Assembly (NCBI GenBank): GCA_039105265.1
Contig: JAPFFF010000005.1
Coordinates: 4,387,501-4,451,500 of the forward strand
Length of the DNA: 64,000 nt
Direction of reading: 5' to 3'
From: Tritrichomonas musculus
Lineage: Eukaryota; Parabasalia; Tritrichomonadida; Tritrichomonadidae
Shown here: in pieces, positions 62,032 to 64,000 of the stretch
How positions within the stretch are numbered: position 1 is the stretch's first letter
Layout of the letters: each line of letters begins with the position of its first letter
The notes under the pieces: model-generated
Database searches by the model: none
What the model saw: only the letters and a program-made list of their open reading frames with translations
What the model was told of the DNA's origin: nothing
Made by a program: the position numbers and the translations under genes

Positions 62032-64000
62032 ATGACTAACACGGACAGTATTCTCGCGAGATCAAATGAGCTTCTGATGCGTGTTAGGAGACAAATCGAA
62101 GAAAGTCCGTCTTTTTTATCAGAATTAGTTCATCCTCCAAATAGGCCAATTGCTGTTCCATTTGCACCAACTGCAATTACTCTAGATGAAAGTGCTCATT
62201 CAATTCAAACTGCCGGTGATCAACCACCAGAAGCTGATGAAACAGCAAGGCCTGCAACAAATGATGAAGAAGCTCAGAGAAGACTTCGTGAATTTTTTGC
62301 GTCGAGAATGTCTGCACTTAATTCAAGAATTAGTGCTTCTAATACTTCAATTCAAGATATGCCACCAATTCCATCTCATGAAGAAAATCCTGAAGAACCT
62401 GGAGGTGATACTCACACAGAACCTGAAACAGAAGATCAAGAACAGGCAGATAAACTTATAGAGCAAGAACCAATTTTAGATGCTCCATATGTTATTGTTA
62501 ATAAAATGACATCTACATTACAGCTTGAAGAGCCTTTGCTATCTACTGCAGATATTCCATACCCAATTCCGAATGATGATGTAAATAATTTAATTGAGCA
62601 AGATATTGCCGAAGATGGTCTCTGGGTTCCAGATTTGCCACTTAGTAAGCCAAGTAATGTTATGAGAATGGAATATCGACTTTTGTGGGATGATCCTGAG
62701 CGTCAAATGTTCTTTGGTGCTGATTATGCAATGAAAGTAGATACTCCACCAATAACTCAAATTGCTCCTCCTTTCCCAATTGAGCCATATGATCATTATG
62801 GTAGAGATTTTATTAGTTTTGCACCTGCAAGTGTTTGGGGTCTTGAAGATATAGATATAAAACGAGAATTTTGGATTGAAGTTGAGCAAGTTGAATTTCT
62901 TGTTCATCCTTTGTCATGTGCTGAAGATATAATGGTTAAAAAAGTTAAGCAACTTTATGATGCTTACATTAAAAATCAAGATTTTTCTAGAGTTAGCTAC
63001 TACAAGCAAAAAATTGCAGCTCTTCGAGATGCCTGGTTAAACGTTTTCAATAATGATGATGAACTAGAAAAAAAATATTTAGAAGATCTTCATGACTGTC
63101 GTGAGTTACAAGAAATGGAAGAAAATAATGCAAGAGTCATTCAGCAGCACTTAACGCAAGCTTCTTCAAAACTTAAAGAGATTCGATCAAATTCAGTTAC
63201 AACTTCTCCGCTTGCGCTCCGCTGGAAGCGTCGTGATTTCAGCCGAGATGAAAAAGAAGTACAGCAAAGACAATATAATGAAGAGCTTAAATGCCGAATC
63301 GAAGAAGAAAAGCGTCTTCAGGAACTTCAAAATAAAGAACCAAACGAAGCTGAAATTAAACGAAATATTCTCCAAAGAGCTGAAGATCTTGCTCTTAGAA
63401 AGCCAGGAGAATCTTTATGGAAGCCAGTTTTGGACAACAGTGCTGAAGTTACTCCAGCTGACGAATGTCCCCCTCAAGAAAAAGAAAGAAAAGAGCAAAT
63501 TGAGCGCGCACAAGTATTTTTGAAATATCTTGTTAATAGACAAGAAACGCATAAATCTCCTTCAAGTCAAATTGAATCCGATTTTACCTCCAATTTCTCA
63601 GATAGTAAAAAATGGGTATCAAATATTATTCCGCATTCAATTGCAGTTGAAATATGGGAAAGTGGTTATTTTAAAGGAAACCGTTATGTGGCAACCGTTA
63701 TTTTGCCTATTACTGTTGGAACGACACCTGAATTCAAATCTTATGAATTTTCATCAGAATTGACGGGCGTCGATGGGCAACTTGTTATGGGAACATTGAA
63801 AGCTCGTTGTTATATTGTCCCTGAAAGTAAAGGTGAAGTTTTCATTAGCCGTCCTGATATGCAATCTCAAAAAGTTAGACGAAGACTTGCACAAGATCCT
63901 TCATCCTTCATGTCAGTTCCTGACCTTCTTAAAATGGCCGAAAGACATGATCCTAATGATCCTTATATAGCAGCTATTTTATCTCAAACTGTTGCGCAAC
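62032..64000 (+). CDS. CC2D2A-like protein of the flagellar transition zone (5' part)
   Basis: An open frame from the ATG at 62032 runs off the window end; 656 codons are visible. Residues 1-150 are disordered and acidic. A conserved middle part has DDPERQMFFGADYAMKVD, then EVEQVEFLVHPLSCAEDIMV with KKVKQLYDAYIK, as in the HPLF-x2-ED...L-x2-LY segment of CC2D2A. A coiled coil follows (about 330-470, rich in Glu/Lys/Gln). Then comes a C2-like beta region (IPHSIAVEIWESGYFKGNRY, VATVILPITVGTTP). CC2D2A belongs to the MKS module of the ciliary transition zone. Together with the DZIP1-like gene it fits a flagellate. The catalytic-like C-terminal part of the family would lie beyond the window. The call is moderately sure. 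Confidence 0.6.
   Translation, partial: MTNTDSILARSNELLMRVRRQIEESPSFLSELVHPPNRPIAVPFAPTAITLDESAHSIQTAGDQPPEADETARPATNDEEAQRRLREFFASRMSALNSRISASNTSIQDMPPIPSHEENPEEPGGDTHTEPETEDQEQADKLIEQEPILDAPYVIVNKMTSTLQLEEPLLSTADIPYPIPNDDVNNLIEQDIAEDGLWVPDLPLSKPSNVMRMEYRLLWDDPERQMFFGADYAMKVDTPPITQIAPPFPIEPYDHYGRDFISFAPASVWGLEDIDIKREFWIEVEQVEFLVHPLSCAEDIMVKKVKQLYDAYIKNQDFSRVSYYKQKIAALRDAWLNVFNNDDELEKKYLEDLHDCRELQEMEENNARVIQQHLTQASSKLKEIRSNSVTTSPLALRWKRRDFSRDEKEVQQRQYNEELKCRIEEEKRLQELQNKEPNEAEIKRNILQRAEDLALRKPGESLWKPVLDNSAEVTPADECPPQEKERKEQIERAQVFLKYLVNRQETHKSPSSQIESDFTSNFSDSKKWVSNIIPHSIAVEIWESGYFKGNRYVATVILPITVGTTPEFKSYEFSSELTGVDGQLVMGTLKARCYIVPESKGEVFISRPDMQSQKVRRRLAQDPSSFMSVPDLLKMAERHDPNDPYIAAILSQTVAQ

Overview
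The window looks like nuclear DNA of a trichomonad (Parabasalia), most likely Tritrichomonas or a close relative. The bases for this are: very AT-rich spacers; long intronless genes; low-complexity Asn/Asp runs; the trichomonad initiator word TCACTT/TCACTA a few bases before the ATG of the two genes that look highly expressed; their stop codons lying inside TAAA; and a heavy load of DNA transposons. The species call is inference, because no rRNA or other marker is present.

Layout. 1-10.6 kb: a UBR-type N-recognin, the U3 processome protein UTP18 and inositol-3-phosphate synthase. About 11.1-21.4 kb: a nest of transposons. It includes a 5.5-kb element with a perfect 8-bp target duplication that carries a bromodomain-integrase fusion gene, and a decayed Tc1 element. 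22.8-24.7 kb: a lone SAPS-family phosphatase regulator. 24.7-34.9 kb: a second nest, dominated by a 7.8-kb element with the same type of ends and its own perfect 8-bp duplication. Inside it are a broken ubiquitin-specific protease, a transposase N-terminal fragment, a Tc1 element and two almost identical 700-bp elements in opposite orientation. 35-54 kb: a gene-dense host region with a DZIP1-like protein, a choline-transporter-like protein, a TBL1-like WD protein, two protein kinases, a kelch protein, PPWD1, a membrane thioredoxin-like protein, a two-domain unknown, an Aven-like RGG protein and RAE1. 54-58.6 kb: repeats only, including a long foldback interrupted by a TTAA-flanked element and two tRNA-Lys-like half genes. 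59-64 kb: 14-3-3, a CDC50 flippase subunit and the 5' part of a CC2D2A-like transition-zone gene.

The host genes are housekeeping genes: protein quality control, ribosome biogenesis, mRNA export, phosphoinositide precursor supply, signalling and the flagellar transition zone. They are single transcription units on both strands, with intergenic gaps as small as 60 bp. The most unusual material is the transposon pair with shared TATCGATA-rich ends, one carrying a bromodomain-DDE integrase and the other a deubiquitinase remnant.
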